A stretch of 64,000 nt of DNA, taken from positions 372,001 to 436,000 of the forward strand of contig JABVXV010000006.1 in assembly GCA_013365325.1 (NCBI GenBank). The letters are read 5' to 3'. The stretch comes from Dipetalonema caudispina. Its lineage: Eukaryota; Nematoda; Chromadorea; Rhabditida; Onchocercidae. Below are positions 41,667 to 56,364 of the stretch, in pieces. Every line of letters starts with the position of its first letter. The first letter of the stretch is position 1. The translations under genes and the position numbers were made by a program. The notes under the pieces were generated by a model. That model made no database searches, had not been told where the DNA came from, and saw nothing but the letters and a program-made list of their open reading frames with translations.

Positions 41667-43152
41667 CACTACAAAATTGTAAATAAAACGCCATGAAAAT
41701 TAGCCATAATTTTGCATATAAAAGGCGGTACTAACCCATAGAACTTCCTTTTATTTTGACATTTAAAAGAAAAGAAATGCAAATCGTATTACAATAATTT
41801 TACTAATAAATCGAAAAATTTGTGGAATACTTTTACATACAAATTGATAATCAGTACTTGAAATAACTCAGAAAATCAATCACACAGTTTACAAAAGTTC
41901 ATGACTCTAAAGCACTTCATCCATTTACATAAGAATTTATTAACTTATGCACATAATATTAGATTTAGTGTGTTTGATTGTTAATTAATTATATTTGACT
42001 ACTAATCACTGACACTGATTATTAATCAAATGCAGAAGACTGAAATATGATGGTTACTGATTCGAAAACTCATATCACAGCTAATGTTGTCCTTAAGAAT
42101 GAAGTCCAAACAATTACTAATTCAGTTGAAAATTCATTATATACCTAAAGAGGACCTTCCACTCCATCTAAATGAGTTCTTTTTAAACTGACCTTCTCTT
42201 TTGAAAGATAGTTTATATGCGCTTTAGTACAAACAACAGAATCATTCTTCTTCTCTCTAGAAATGGAAAAGTATATGAATGGTTAAGGGCCTTTATACAA
42301 ATATATGACATAATTGGCCAAGATTTTATTTGTAAATCAAAAGATATAATAAATGGCCATGTCACAGTTGTTATGATGTAAAAGGATAGTAACAGTTTTG
42401 ACAGCAATTATTGTCTATTGGTACCATGAACAGAAATTTCAGCAGGTTTTTATCACCAACAAATAGCATGAAGGGATCCTGAAAGAGAAAATTTAGTGAT
42501 ATCTAAGTGTTGGATATCAATCTATTGATATTTTAGTAGCAACAATAACATTTCTAGGAGAAAAAGAATGGGAGAGACACAAAAGAAATCAGCGATATGA
42601 TATCGGAGATGACCCGATATATCATGATCAGATGATAACCATCATCAATTTATAAACTATAGATTAATGAATTACATTTCTACATCATACAATATATGTG
42701 AATGTTTTACGCTGCACGTTACACGCTGCATGCATCATTTTGATGGAATGAAAAAATCAATACTTCTTGTTACTAACGCTGCATTCTGACAATGATTCAA
42801 ATTCCCACATTTTATCAAATCTTTGGCTTACTGCCGAAATAATTACCTCAGAATTAGAGGTGCTGAGTGATATGGGGTGAGAAGGAGTTTACTGGTAAGT
42901 AGCGGGCTATCCTGTTAGTTTTGAATTTTCGGCGAGGAAAGGCCAAATTTTGTAAGAAGACGATTATCCTCTAACTGAACCCTTATCAGACGTCGTAATA
43001 GTCTAACCTAATCTAAGCTAATCATTCTTAACTTAATATGGTATATCAATACTACTACAAAATGATGTATTAAAACCTGAGTGATGTTATATTCTCATGA
43101 TGATATGATAAATTAGGTGGAACAGTAGTAGTAAGCCGAGATGAACTAGAAG
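41667..43152. other. Divergent intergenic region between COG2 and the helicase
   Basis: The two genes are transcribed away from each other across 1.5 kb, so this should hold both promoters. No reading frame looks real. Small features include a direct repeat of ACGCTGCA at about 42709-42735 and a partial inverted repeat around GATATCGG/CCGATATAT near 42595-42620. No TATA-type element can be singled out in such AT-rich DNA. Confidence 0.4.
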
Positions 43153-47517
<4,365 letters not shown>

Positions 47518-48555
47518 CGAGTGATATCTGACGGAATCAATATAATTGCTCGGCTGGCTAATAACCGATGACATTTATTGATTTTTTTTTTATGTTAACT
47601 GTTATGGCTGTGTGACAGCAGTGATAAAAATATTTCACCTTCTTTCTTAGTTAGACTCTGTAATGCCCTGCACAATAAGCTTGTTATTTGTTCTCATTCC
47701 ATGGAACACAAACTGCAGTTTCGGGAAGTTATGTTTCGCAGGAAATATCAGTATACAGAGAATACGGTAAATTATCTTCAGCTCCTTTCATGATGTTTTG
47801 CTTAGTATCCTCATGCAAAGGTTTTCAATTTTAATTTTCTGGCAAGGCATAGTATTAATATTGAAATGCGGACAGCTCATTCGTCTTGCAGTAAATTTCG
47901 AGTCTAGCACATTTTGATGACACGGCTTCTTATTATATACAAGTAAATATAATTCAACATTCACAGCAATTGCAAATGTATTCTTCCTTAGGTAAGAAAA
48001 GACTGAACGAGTACCAGAAAATACCACAATGAAAAACTCACGAGTATGGTTGGAAATATTGTTCAACGCTTATTAAACGAATCAGAACTAATAGTCTGTT
48101 TAGATACCAGAAATAAAACTCCGCGTATGCGGTAATTCTCCGTTTTCACTAAAAACTCAATTTTCAGTGATCTACCCCTCGCTTTCATCCTTATCCAGCG
48201 TAGTTCACTTTCGATATACAATGCAGTTGGAATTCTCATGTTTTAGGAAATATTTTCCCATTTGTAAATAACCTAAAAAAGTATAATCCTGAACACTTAG
48301 AAGCATGGGAAACAAAACTTTTTATTTGTTAAAACAAACTTGTTAGTAAACGAAACATTCTGTTAGCATAAGTTACAGTGTTGTTGAGAAACAAATGATT
48401 CTCCCGCAACAAATTTTAGACTAAGTTTGATCGAATTTTTTCTGAAGCAATCCATTGGTAACTGATCCATTTATTTTTTAATTATAACTCGAGAAAACTT
48501 ACTTATTCCATATGACTATTTCTCTAATTAAGAAATTCAACTCACATTCTTCTCT
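47518..48555. other. Convergent intergenic region
   Basis: Lies between the 3' ends of the helicase (plus) and the isoaspartyl methyltransferase (minus), so it should contain both 3' untranslated regions. A 92-codon minus-strand frame at 47788-48066 shows no splice context or familiar motif and is not called. Confidence 0.4.
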
Positions 48556-50303
48556 TCAGTTGTAAAGCTGGTGCTGTTCATCAGTTAAGGGGACATATAT
48601 TACACCCATCAAGTTTTTTTGCGTCACGCTTCCGTCTTCATTCTTATCAACCTGTACAAACCTCTGAGGACCACCTTCAGGACCAACTGGAATCAGCATC
48701 CTTCCACCTTTAGCGAGCTGCTCTATCAACTGCAATGCTTCACTGTCCTTATTAAGATACTGACAATTCTATAAGTTATAAATTCGCGATCAGTGAGTGA
48801 AACGAGTTTCGATATTATTTATTTGTTCACAAATTCCTTATCCAATGTAAAATAATCCCGCTATCCTAATACTTTCAGAGTAACGTATAGATCGAAAAGC
48901 ATTAGTAGTAAATGTTTTTGAAATTTAAGATTTGCTCAGCGATTTTAAACTATGTGTATGCTTTTCGAATGAAGAAACGTTTTCAGACGTCGCAACAAAG
49001 AAACATGAGGTTCTAAAAGAAGTAAGTACTTGGAGTTCAGTCCAAAATAAATGAACTAAGACTGAATAAATAAAAGTAACCGGAGAAGGAATTTCAGGTG
49101 CAGCAGCTCCGACATGAATAGCATTGTATGGTGCTTCTTTTTCATAACCTTTCCTACCATCGCCTTTTACAAGAATTACACGGCGATCGGTCAATAAATC
49201 CTCATGATGTTTCCTGATATTACGCTTTGAATCATCCACCAAAGCTTGGATATGATCAATACCAACTACTTTTCCTGTTTTACCAACCTAAAAAACTGCT
49301 GGACAGATCAACTTATAGACAATACAGCAATCATCGTAATTATCTCTAGGAATTTTGCAACAACATGGTAAACACATGCTACAAGAGCTAACCATTATCG
49401 CCATACAGGCTGTTAGATAACCAGAACCTGATCCTACGTCCAGTGCTCGATTCCCTTCTTTCAGATGATCTTTCAAGAGCTCCAGAGCAGACGCATGCTA
49501 AAAGTTCGCTTTTTCCTTAATTTTGATCACCAAATTCTGGTTTTTAGAAATATTTTAAACCGAATCAAAAATAAAAGTTTCTTTCTCATATATTGTTAAA
49601 TACAAGAATTTCTTTTAGTTAAAGGGAAATGGAATCATTATTACCATATGTGGGGCACTGATCGTAGCACCGTAACCGATTGAAACCGGATGATCGCCAT
49701 ACGGCGTTACAGTTGTGAAATCACCTCGGTCCACTTTCAACATAGCATCTCTTACACGACTATCTTTGAATAATTTATTGCCTGAAAATTAATATATTAT
49801 TATCATTATATCAAAGTTTGTAATATGAAATAGAAATGCAACTGTTAAACCGATTTGTTGCCAGCTGATTCCCTTGCAAAGATATTTTCCCGATGCACCA
49901 TTATAAAATACGAGAAAGAAATTTAACATAACATTTAGTTGCTATTAAAATGAAAAAATCAATAATTACTTTGTAAATTGTTGACCAAACCAACATTTGA
50001 ATCAGCACCGGACATCCAAGCCATTGCGTTTCTTATGTTACGAGTTAGTAGTCGTGTTGCATCTTCGAAAATCTTCATTTTTCTAGATTTTATTTGTTCC
50101 TCTCTTTCTGGGTGTAAATTTTCACCCTCTTTTTCCTCTCTTGCAGAAACTGACTCGATGAACTCTTCTCGATTAGTCCTCAATCTCTGCTGTTCCGTAC
50201 TGCAGTAATCGCCCTTTGAGCTATCACAATCAGCTGTTGAAGCAAATAGAACCAGTATACAGTTAGCAATAATTAGAAGAAATAAGCAGAACCAAGGAGA
50301 CAT
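48556..50303 (-). CDS. pcm-1: Protein-L-isoaspartate O-methyltransferase with N-terminal extension
   Basis: This enzyme uses S-adenosylmethionine to methylate L-isoaspartyl residues, starting repair of aged proteins. Exons: 50303-49970, 49781-49645, 49497-49393, 49287-49081, 48768-48556, 996 nt in all, 331 residues. The core is plain: [19 protein letters not shown] (substrate and SAM region), [11 protein letters not shown] (motif I, about 176-186), [11 protein letters not shown], and the end [11 protein letters not shown]. Related enzymes are about 225-230 residues and begin near MAWMSG, here residue 94. The model therefore has about 93 extra residues starting with a hydrophobic segment ([20 protein letters not shown]) like a signal peptide or anchor, then a charged Glu-rich linker. 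If translated from the first ATG it would enter the secretory pathway; starts at residue 94, or at the Met in [10 protein letters not shown], would give a cytosolic enzyme. The last exon has alternative in-frame acceptors that add or remove up to seven residues (NCQYLNK) after IPSP. Confidence 0.9.
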
Positions 50304-51175
50304 TGACGCCACCAATCTCACCTGACAATAATAAAGTGCAAATAACTAAACTAAGAACTGACACCACCGCTCAAATTTCCTCATTTTATATTACAACAAT
50401 CCTCTCTATATCTTTTCATCTATTATTATGTAGTTGTCTTCACTCTCTTACAACAAAACAAAACATTAGTATTGAATGAAAGAGCTGTTGTGATATGTGC
50501 TTTAAAACGGAAGAGTTACCTACTTATCAAATGTATACATCGAAAGGAATTTCCTTCCATCAACTTTCTCATCCAATCCAACATTTCCTGAATTTATCAT
50601 CTCTACAAGATAAGTAACTAATTGTAAATGAGTCTCGAAATGTATGTCTGTGTCCTTGTGAAAAAGATTTATCATAGGGTCAATCGATATAGAGATGATG
50701 ATTCATCAAGTGTCATCAAATTTTCATGTCATTTCTATCGGAGATTACAATATTCATCATCGGGAAGGAAGATTTTGAAAGAGAAAGTATATTATGCATG
50801 ATTAGGTGACACAATAAAGGAGAAGATGACCGGAGGCATTCATTCTCAGAAGGATAGATTGCTTGTTTTTGTTGAGGCCTTCAGAAATGTTTGGGAAACA
50901 GGCCTTAGCAAAATAGCAGATGGAGAGAGTGAAAGTTGAATGAGTTACTAAGCGTCTGTATTAAGGGGCAGTGATCCGTTTCAAAATTACTTCATGTTTC
51001 ATGTGACACGTCAAATTGTTGTGTTGCAGAGAGTGTTCGATAAATTTAATTTGTTATGCTTATTTAAAATTTAATTTGTTTAAAATAACTTACGTGTAAT
51101 AGTAAAAAAAGCAAAGAAATGAAGAAATTCATATAATCAGCACAATTTTAGTAGAAAATTACTTAAGTCTTCTTC
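50304..51175. other. Intergenic region upstream of the methyltransferase
   Basis: AT-rich sequence with CT-rich patches, between the methyltransferase start and the bacterial pseudogenes. It presumably contains the methyltransferase promoter. No gene seen. Confidence 0.4.
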
Positions 51176-51892
51176 AAAAGAAGCTATAATCCATCAGATT
51201 CAAATGATAAAATTGTTAAATCAGTTGCAAAATCAGCTCTAAAACAATTTCGTTCTGTAGAAATGATTGAAATATATGTTTGATCTTTTGTAAAAGAAGA
51301 AGAAGAAATCGATAAAATTTTGGAGAGAATCAGTAAGGAGAATGATAAATGCCATTTCGTTCGTTATATGCACTATCATTGATGGATGATAAACTAAGGA
51401 AATATTTCAACGATTTTTGTATTATTTTCAACAATATTTTCACTATTAGAGAATTTCCTCTTTACCTATTTTGAAATTTGAAAAAGATGTAAAACTTGAC
51501 TTACAGACTTAGATAAATAATGAATATTTTCAGCGCATTGAAGTAATAAACTATACTATTGATCACGACGATGAGTAAAATATTCAAGATATCGATCAAG
51601 CAGATATAATATTGATTGGAAAATCTCCCTAGCTTATCGAGGCTATAGTCAATGAGGTAGGTACAATTTAATAAAATTAGAGAATAAGCTGATAATAGAT
51701 GTAAGTAGATAGAAACAGGCTTACCTCAATCAATGACGAAAATAATAAGATATATGTTGACCCCAAGAAAGTAGGAAAAGAAATCAAAAAAGTAGAGGAA
51801 CTTTTTAAACAAAATTATTGATGTTACAGAAAAGTCAATTGAAGAAGTATCAGCAGCAATCATGCAACATTTTAATATAAGATTTTTTAGTT
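51176..51892 (+). pseudogene. ppsR: Decayed bacterial ppsR (kinase/pyrophosphorylase, DUF299), Wolbachia-like
   Basis: In bacteria this protein is the bifunctional kinase/pyrophosphorylase regulating pyruvate phosphate dikinase or PEP synthase; the family is about 270 residues. Pieces occur in the right order over 0.7 kb but in different frames: [87 protein letters not shown] and [17 protein letters not shown]. The last is a hallmark C-terminal block. Breaks include in-frame stops at 51281 (TGA), 51576 (TAA) and 51630 (TAG), a frameshift near 51365, and a deletion that removes the middle of the P-loop-like VSRTSK segment. It has no introns and no ATG in context. Known family signatures make the identity firm. 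Origin from an endosymbiont such as Wolbachia is inferred from sequence flavour, the adjacent rpmJ remnant and the nematode host. It cannot make a functional protein. Confidence 0.85.
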
Positions 51893-51904
51893 TTTGGTGT
51901 AAAT

Positions 51905-52016
51905 ATGAAAGTTAAAGGTTCATTGAAATCTTATCGCAAAGGGATAAAAACTGTAAAATTATAAGGAAAGGTAACAAAATTTACATTATAAAGAAAATAA
52001 AGCTAACACTTTTTAC
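51905..52016 (+). pseudogene. rpmJ: Decayed bacterial rpmJ (ribosomal protein L36), alphaproteobacterial type
   Basis: Starting at an ATG 12 bases after the ppsR remnant, the sequence encodes MKVKGSLKSYRK, then after a one-base frameshift KNCKIIRKGNKIYII. This is the pattern of the longer L36 form found in alphaproteobacteria. The usual C-terminal Arg/Lys/Gly end is not recognisable, and the frame is broken. Being next to ppsR in the same orientation suggests one inserted bacterial fragment rather than two events. Confidence 0.75.
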
Positions 52017-53518
52017 TTGGAATGAAAACATATTCTTGACGTGACTACAAGTGGTCGTCATTGATTTTTCACTGAGATTACGGCAGATCAGTCCCGGATA
52101 ATATATTTGTCTTCTGTCCAAGGTTATAGAATTTTCATTTCTATAAATTTTTTTTATAACATTATCTTTTAATCTTTTAAGCGCAGATCAAAATTATTTA
52201 TCCTCCTAAAAATGAATGTTAGATTTCATTTTTGATCACCTTCATCAAGCAAATTTTTAAAGGTCTTTGTTCTTCACCGACGCTAACCTTTTACTTTCTA
52301 CATTTGGGTATAGTGTAGTTTTATCAAATCACTTCAACCCTGAACTATGACCTGAGCAGTGAGATTTCAAAACACTTCAATTCTATTATAGAATTCTTTT
52401 TATCTGATAAAGCTCAAATTGTTGTGAACCACTTCAAACATATTTTTATTAATTTCCCATTTGGACGATGTATTCCTGATCATATCATTAGAAGTATTTC
52501 CATTCATGAATTTCTTTCCAGGCAATTAAAATATTTTTAACAAGCCTTAAGTTCCTGTGCTTCATTCGTCGGGATCATCATGACTATTCGATCAGTTTAA
52601 CATACCTTAATCAAGATTTCCATTTAGCTTACTTCCTGGATAAGCTCTGGATGGATTCTACCTAACAAATGAGTATCCAGCAACACATACTGCCTTATTG
52701 AATTGCTTGAAACACTCATAAATATACTCTATTAAACTTCAACATCATCTAAATTTTACCGCTCTATCACAGCAGGGAATGTGTGACATGTATTTTGTGA
52801 TCGTTGCAGAAATAAATAATGGGGTAGCGAAAGTGCACATCACTGCCAACTTCATCTCTAAGACAAAAAAAGATCAAACCACCAAGCATCAATGTCCTAA
52901 AGTTACAAAAATAAAAAATACGTTCCTTCATACGAAGTCATTGCTAAAAAACAAAAGTTGAAATTATCAAATGAAACTTGTCTTTTAGGTAGGTTCGTTT
53001 GAATGAAGCAATAATACTTTTGAAGACAATGTTCTCTATCTTGCTTTCTCATGAAACATGCATGATAATAAAAGAAGTGCACACAGTGGTAAATTATTAG
53101 GAAAACATCAAAACGTAAAAGAGAAAGATTTGCTTCACAGCAATAAGAAATAAAATTTCGAGAAGACACTGTTTTTGTTTTTGTTAAAAGTGGGATTTCC
53201 TTATGATTCATTTTGCTCAAAACAATGGAATATCTCGAAGAATCTTTTTACATATTGCGCAATGACGTTGATCGACAAATCCTATTGCCAGCCATGTTTA
53301 TTGGAGTAGTCGTTCAGTGTGAGCGCAAATAATCTTACATGCCATTAATCTTTAATGCATTTCTTTGGGATTATAAACTTCTCAATTACGATGAAATGCT
53401 TTTGCATGTGCACTTTTTTTGTCACTTTCTAAGGTACGGTATTCTTCAAATGAAACTGATATTTAAGTTAAAAGTCAGAGTTAACAATGAGAGAAGGAGT
53501 TCTGGAAAATAAATATCT
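52017..53518. other. Intergenic region with possible further degenerate sequence
   Basis: Between the bacterial remnants and the 3' end of the REEP gene. From about 52190 to 52760 the base composition is slightly less AT-rich, and minus-strand frames show coding-like pieces broken by stops, such as RQYVLLDTHLLGRIHPELI. I could not assign them. They could be more of the same insertion or an unrelated old pseudogene. Confidence 0.3.
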
Positions 53519-53524
53519 TTTATT
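53519..53524 (-). terminator. Polyadenylation signal AATAAA overlapping the REEP stop codon
   Basis: The minus strand reads CAATAAAAG, so the TAA stop of the REEP-like gene is embedded in a canonical AATAAA. The 3' untranslated region should therefore be very short, about 10-20 bases. Confidence 0.5.
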
Positions 53525-55221
53525 GATCGTGGTCTTCTGAAGTTTCTGAAGCATTTACTGTAACACCTGCCACAACACTGCTCCGCTAAATTAAAATTAC
53601 TATAAATCTTTGAAAATCTTTTCAATTTTTACTTAATACTAGTTGCAGTTTCCATAAAAAAGATCTTGTAGCCATATATCACTTTCATACTTATATGATG
53701 AGGCAGTGTCTTTTTTGTGCTAATTAGTTCAAACAGAACCTTCGAAGAACAAAACGTAAACCTGAAATCGTTCACGTTTTTGAATTTTCTTCATAAGTTT
53801 CTAGTGATTAAAAATATACCCGATTATACTTCACGAAGGTATTGCTAACAACGGAAAGTATGGGAACCACGACGTTGTAATAGCACAATTCTGCCACTCC
53901 TGTCTGTGGTAATGCTAGAAGCATCAAAAATAACATCTAAATAAAGTAATATTACGTATGAAATTGAGATTTGAGAAATTCCCGAGAATTTGTCACGTTT
54001 GTCGGATTTCGAAAAAGAAAGTAAAGGAAAATTTTCAAAGAAGTCATAAACAGGCAAATGTATAATCTCTGTTGGAAGTTTCATTATCAGATCAATTACA
54101 ACCTTCAGTAAAAGGAATGGCGAAAAGAGCTTCGTTAGCCACTCCGTGTAGTAATCTTGCAGCGTGAAAAAAGAGAATACAATCCAGTAGATAAGCCAAT
54201 GCTCACGCTGTTTGCGCAAGTTATTCTTATGAGTAGTTAAAGACTGCAAAACTATAAAAATTGCTTAAATCAAAAAAAAAAAAAAAAAAAAAATACTAAA
54301 ATCTAAAGATTGAGTTCGCAGCAGCATCATTATTGAAGTAAGATATATAGAAAAAATAATAGGACATCAAGAAGATCTTTGGTACCCGATACAATAGGTT
54401 TGGGTGAATTGAAAGTTAAGAGAAATTTGAATGGACAAACCTTGGTGGTTTCATATGCAGGATAAAGACAGCTAACCATGGTGCACAACAACGGATCAAA
54501 ATTCTGGAGCAATAAAAATGCAATTAACAGAAAAATTACTGCATAGAATATCTGCAAATTAATGTATTTATTGAACAGATGAGAAACTGGCAGACTACAT
54601 TAAATTCAATTCTCTTTTTCACCTAAATATGACACTACTGGATCTTATTGGCTAGTCTGATTTTGAGTATCACAATTTCGCTAAAAGTAATAGATTTTCA
54701 ATAGCACTAAACTTGTATTATTCTGAATCAGTAGAAGATTACTACTGATCACAGTGTACATTGGCACCTGCGGTAATGAGCACTTTTTTCGTTAAGTGTT
54801 AGATTTGCCTCTCGATCTTAGTTGTCTCTTATCATCACATTCCGAAACACTTTTCGTTCGCTTCACATTCAATAATCTCTAAAAAACAAACCTGTTCTCT
54901 TTTGACCATTGTTTTGTGTTCTATGAAACAGAATGATTCATCCACGAAGGTATAATCTTTGTTGTAAAGAACTTTATTAAGAAGAAATTGATGCCATGTT
55001 TCCAGCACTTTCCCTTCTTTGAAAAAGTTATTTTGAATTGTAGCGACGGTATTGACCAGAGAATTTCGTAGACTTTGTGATTCTCTCTCTGAAGAGTGAT
55101 CAGATTCCTCATCAATTTCATTCCTGTGCGCTAATGGATCGTGATTACTTCCACTTGTTTTGCTCACAGTGCTACTAGATGAACTTGATGATTCCGTCTT
55201 GTCCTCATTCTTGTCCGCCAT
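53520..55221 (-). CDS. REEP5/Yop1 (TB2/DP1/HVA22) family ER-shaping protein
   Basis: REEP/Yop1 proteins insert hairpins into tubular ER membrane and stabilise curvature with reticulons. Five exons: 55221-54892, 54551-54441, 54243-54103, 53936-53820, 53585-53520, 765 nt, 254 residues. Residues 1-110 are hydrophilic and Ser/Glu-rich. The TB2/DP1 domain follows: a hydrophobic segment (IFYAVIFLLIAFLLL), the signature YPAYETTK, a charged linker, HWLIYWIVFSFF, then LFSPFLLLK and LLALPQTGVAELCYYN, corresponding to the REEP5 region WLTYWVVY...PSNGAELLY. The tail of about 25 residues is short. The long disordered N terminus is unusual compared with REEP5 (about 190 residues). Family assignment is firm; the exact paralogue is not. 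Confidence 0.88.
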
Positions 55222-55846
55222 TCAGATAATGTCGATTTGTCGTAATACCCTTAATATCTAAATGTATCGATTTATTGCAAATGTCCGTTATATCTGGATA
55301 ATCTGTAACCGATGCTTTCTATTCAAACGCATTGACAAGTCACATGAACATATTAAAAATTAAAGATTCTCAAAGATTAAATATTTCACAAATTTTAATC
55401 TTAATGCTAGAAACTGATAAGTGGGCAATGCTTTATTAATTAGCAATTAAAAATTTCGTCAAAATCATTCACTTAAACACAGCCTTTTGGAAAACTACTT
55501 CAAATACAAAAATGAAACAGCAATTAAGACAAGCAAGAGGTCAGGAAAGGAAATGCAACTGCTTCTTCTTACTTTTAACTTATATACTCGGTTATTTATG
55601 CAAATAAAAGGAAAACATACTTACTGTGATGAAATGCAAATTGTATAACTGAAAAGGTAAAATGAGATATTTCCATCGATAATGTGTCTCATGAAGGAAC
55701 GGTCAGGCCGATTTTGCTACCCATTGAAAATAATACTATTATCTTTATTAATTCTTCAGTTGTCCAATGAAGATAATCAAGTGAGAATCAAGAAATTGAA
55801 CTTAATGAACTACAATTTCAGTTCAAAACAAGCAACTTAATTGAAT

Positions 55847-56364
55847 TCACTTCCCAAAAGATCTCAATATATAACCGTGCTTGTAGCCAGCTGGTTCAAT
55901 CCCTCCATTCATCGATCCACCGGTACTGTAAATTGGTTTCTCGCTGTATTCCTCATCAGGTAAGATATGCATGTACGAACTTACTGCCTGAAAAAAACTG
56001 GAAATAAATAACGTCGAAGATGTCATGATTCCCTGGATTCTTCCTGATAAAATTGAATCAAACTTTGAAGAACACAAGTTGCTAAACAATTTCAATTTGA
56101 GTAATAGTTATTGCCTGCCCACTGCTCATTGACGCCCATCTCGACCAATGAGTAATAAGGCCTCAACAAGCTTAGCATTTTCTGAATCATTACCGCCTAC
56201 TAAAATCACTAACCTAAACAAATAATGCCACATGAAGTGAGATATTATTAACAAATTACTTTCTTTATATAATATGGGAATAGAAATAAATAACAAACCT
56301 CATTCAAATTTTCCATGCCTTGTTTACTATATCCGATCGCTGTTGTTAATATCATTTCATTCAT
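55847..56364 (-). CDS. Small unidentified spliced gene, about 89 residues
   Basis: Three exons, 56364-56299, 56196-56134 and 55987-55847, total 270 nt with all junctions in phase 0. The start follows an acceptor-like TTTTTTACTACAG ten bases before the ATG, consistent with trans-splicing. The C-terminal half is clearly protein-like: SSYMHILPDEEYSEKPIY, then STGGSMNGGIEPAGYKHGY and the end ILRSFGK. No membrane segment or known motif is recognised. The middle exon has alternative donors (after SL or after EMG), so its length is uncertain. The gene lies about 0.6 kb upstream of the REEP gene on the same strand and could share a precursor transcript. The last exon is the most secure part. Confidence 0.5.
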
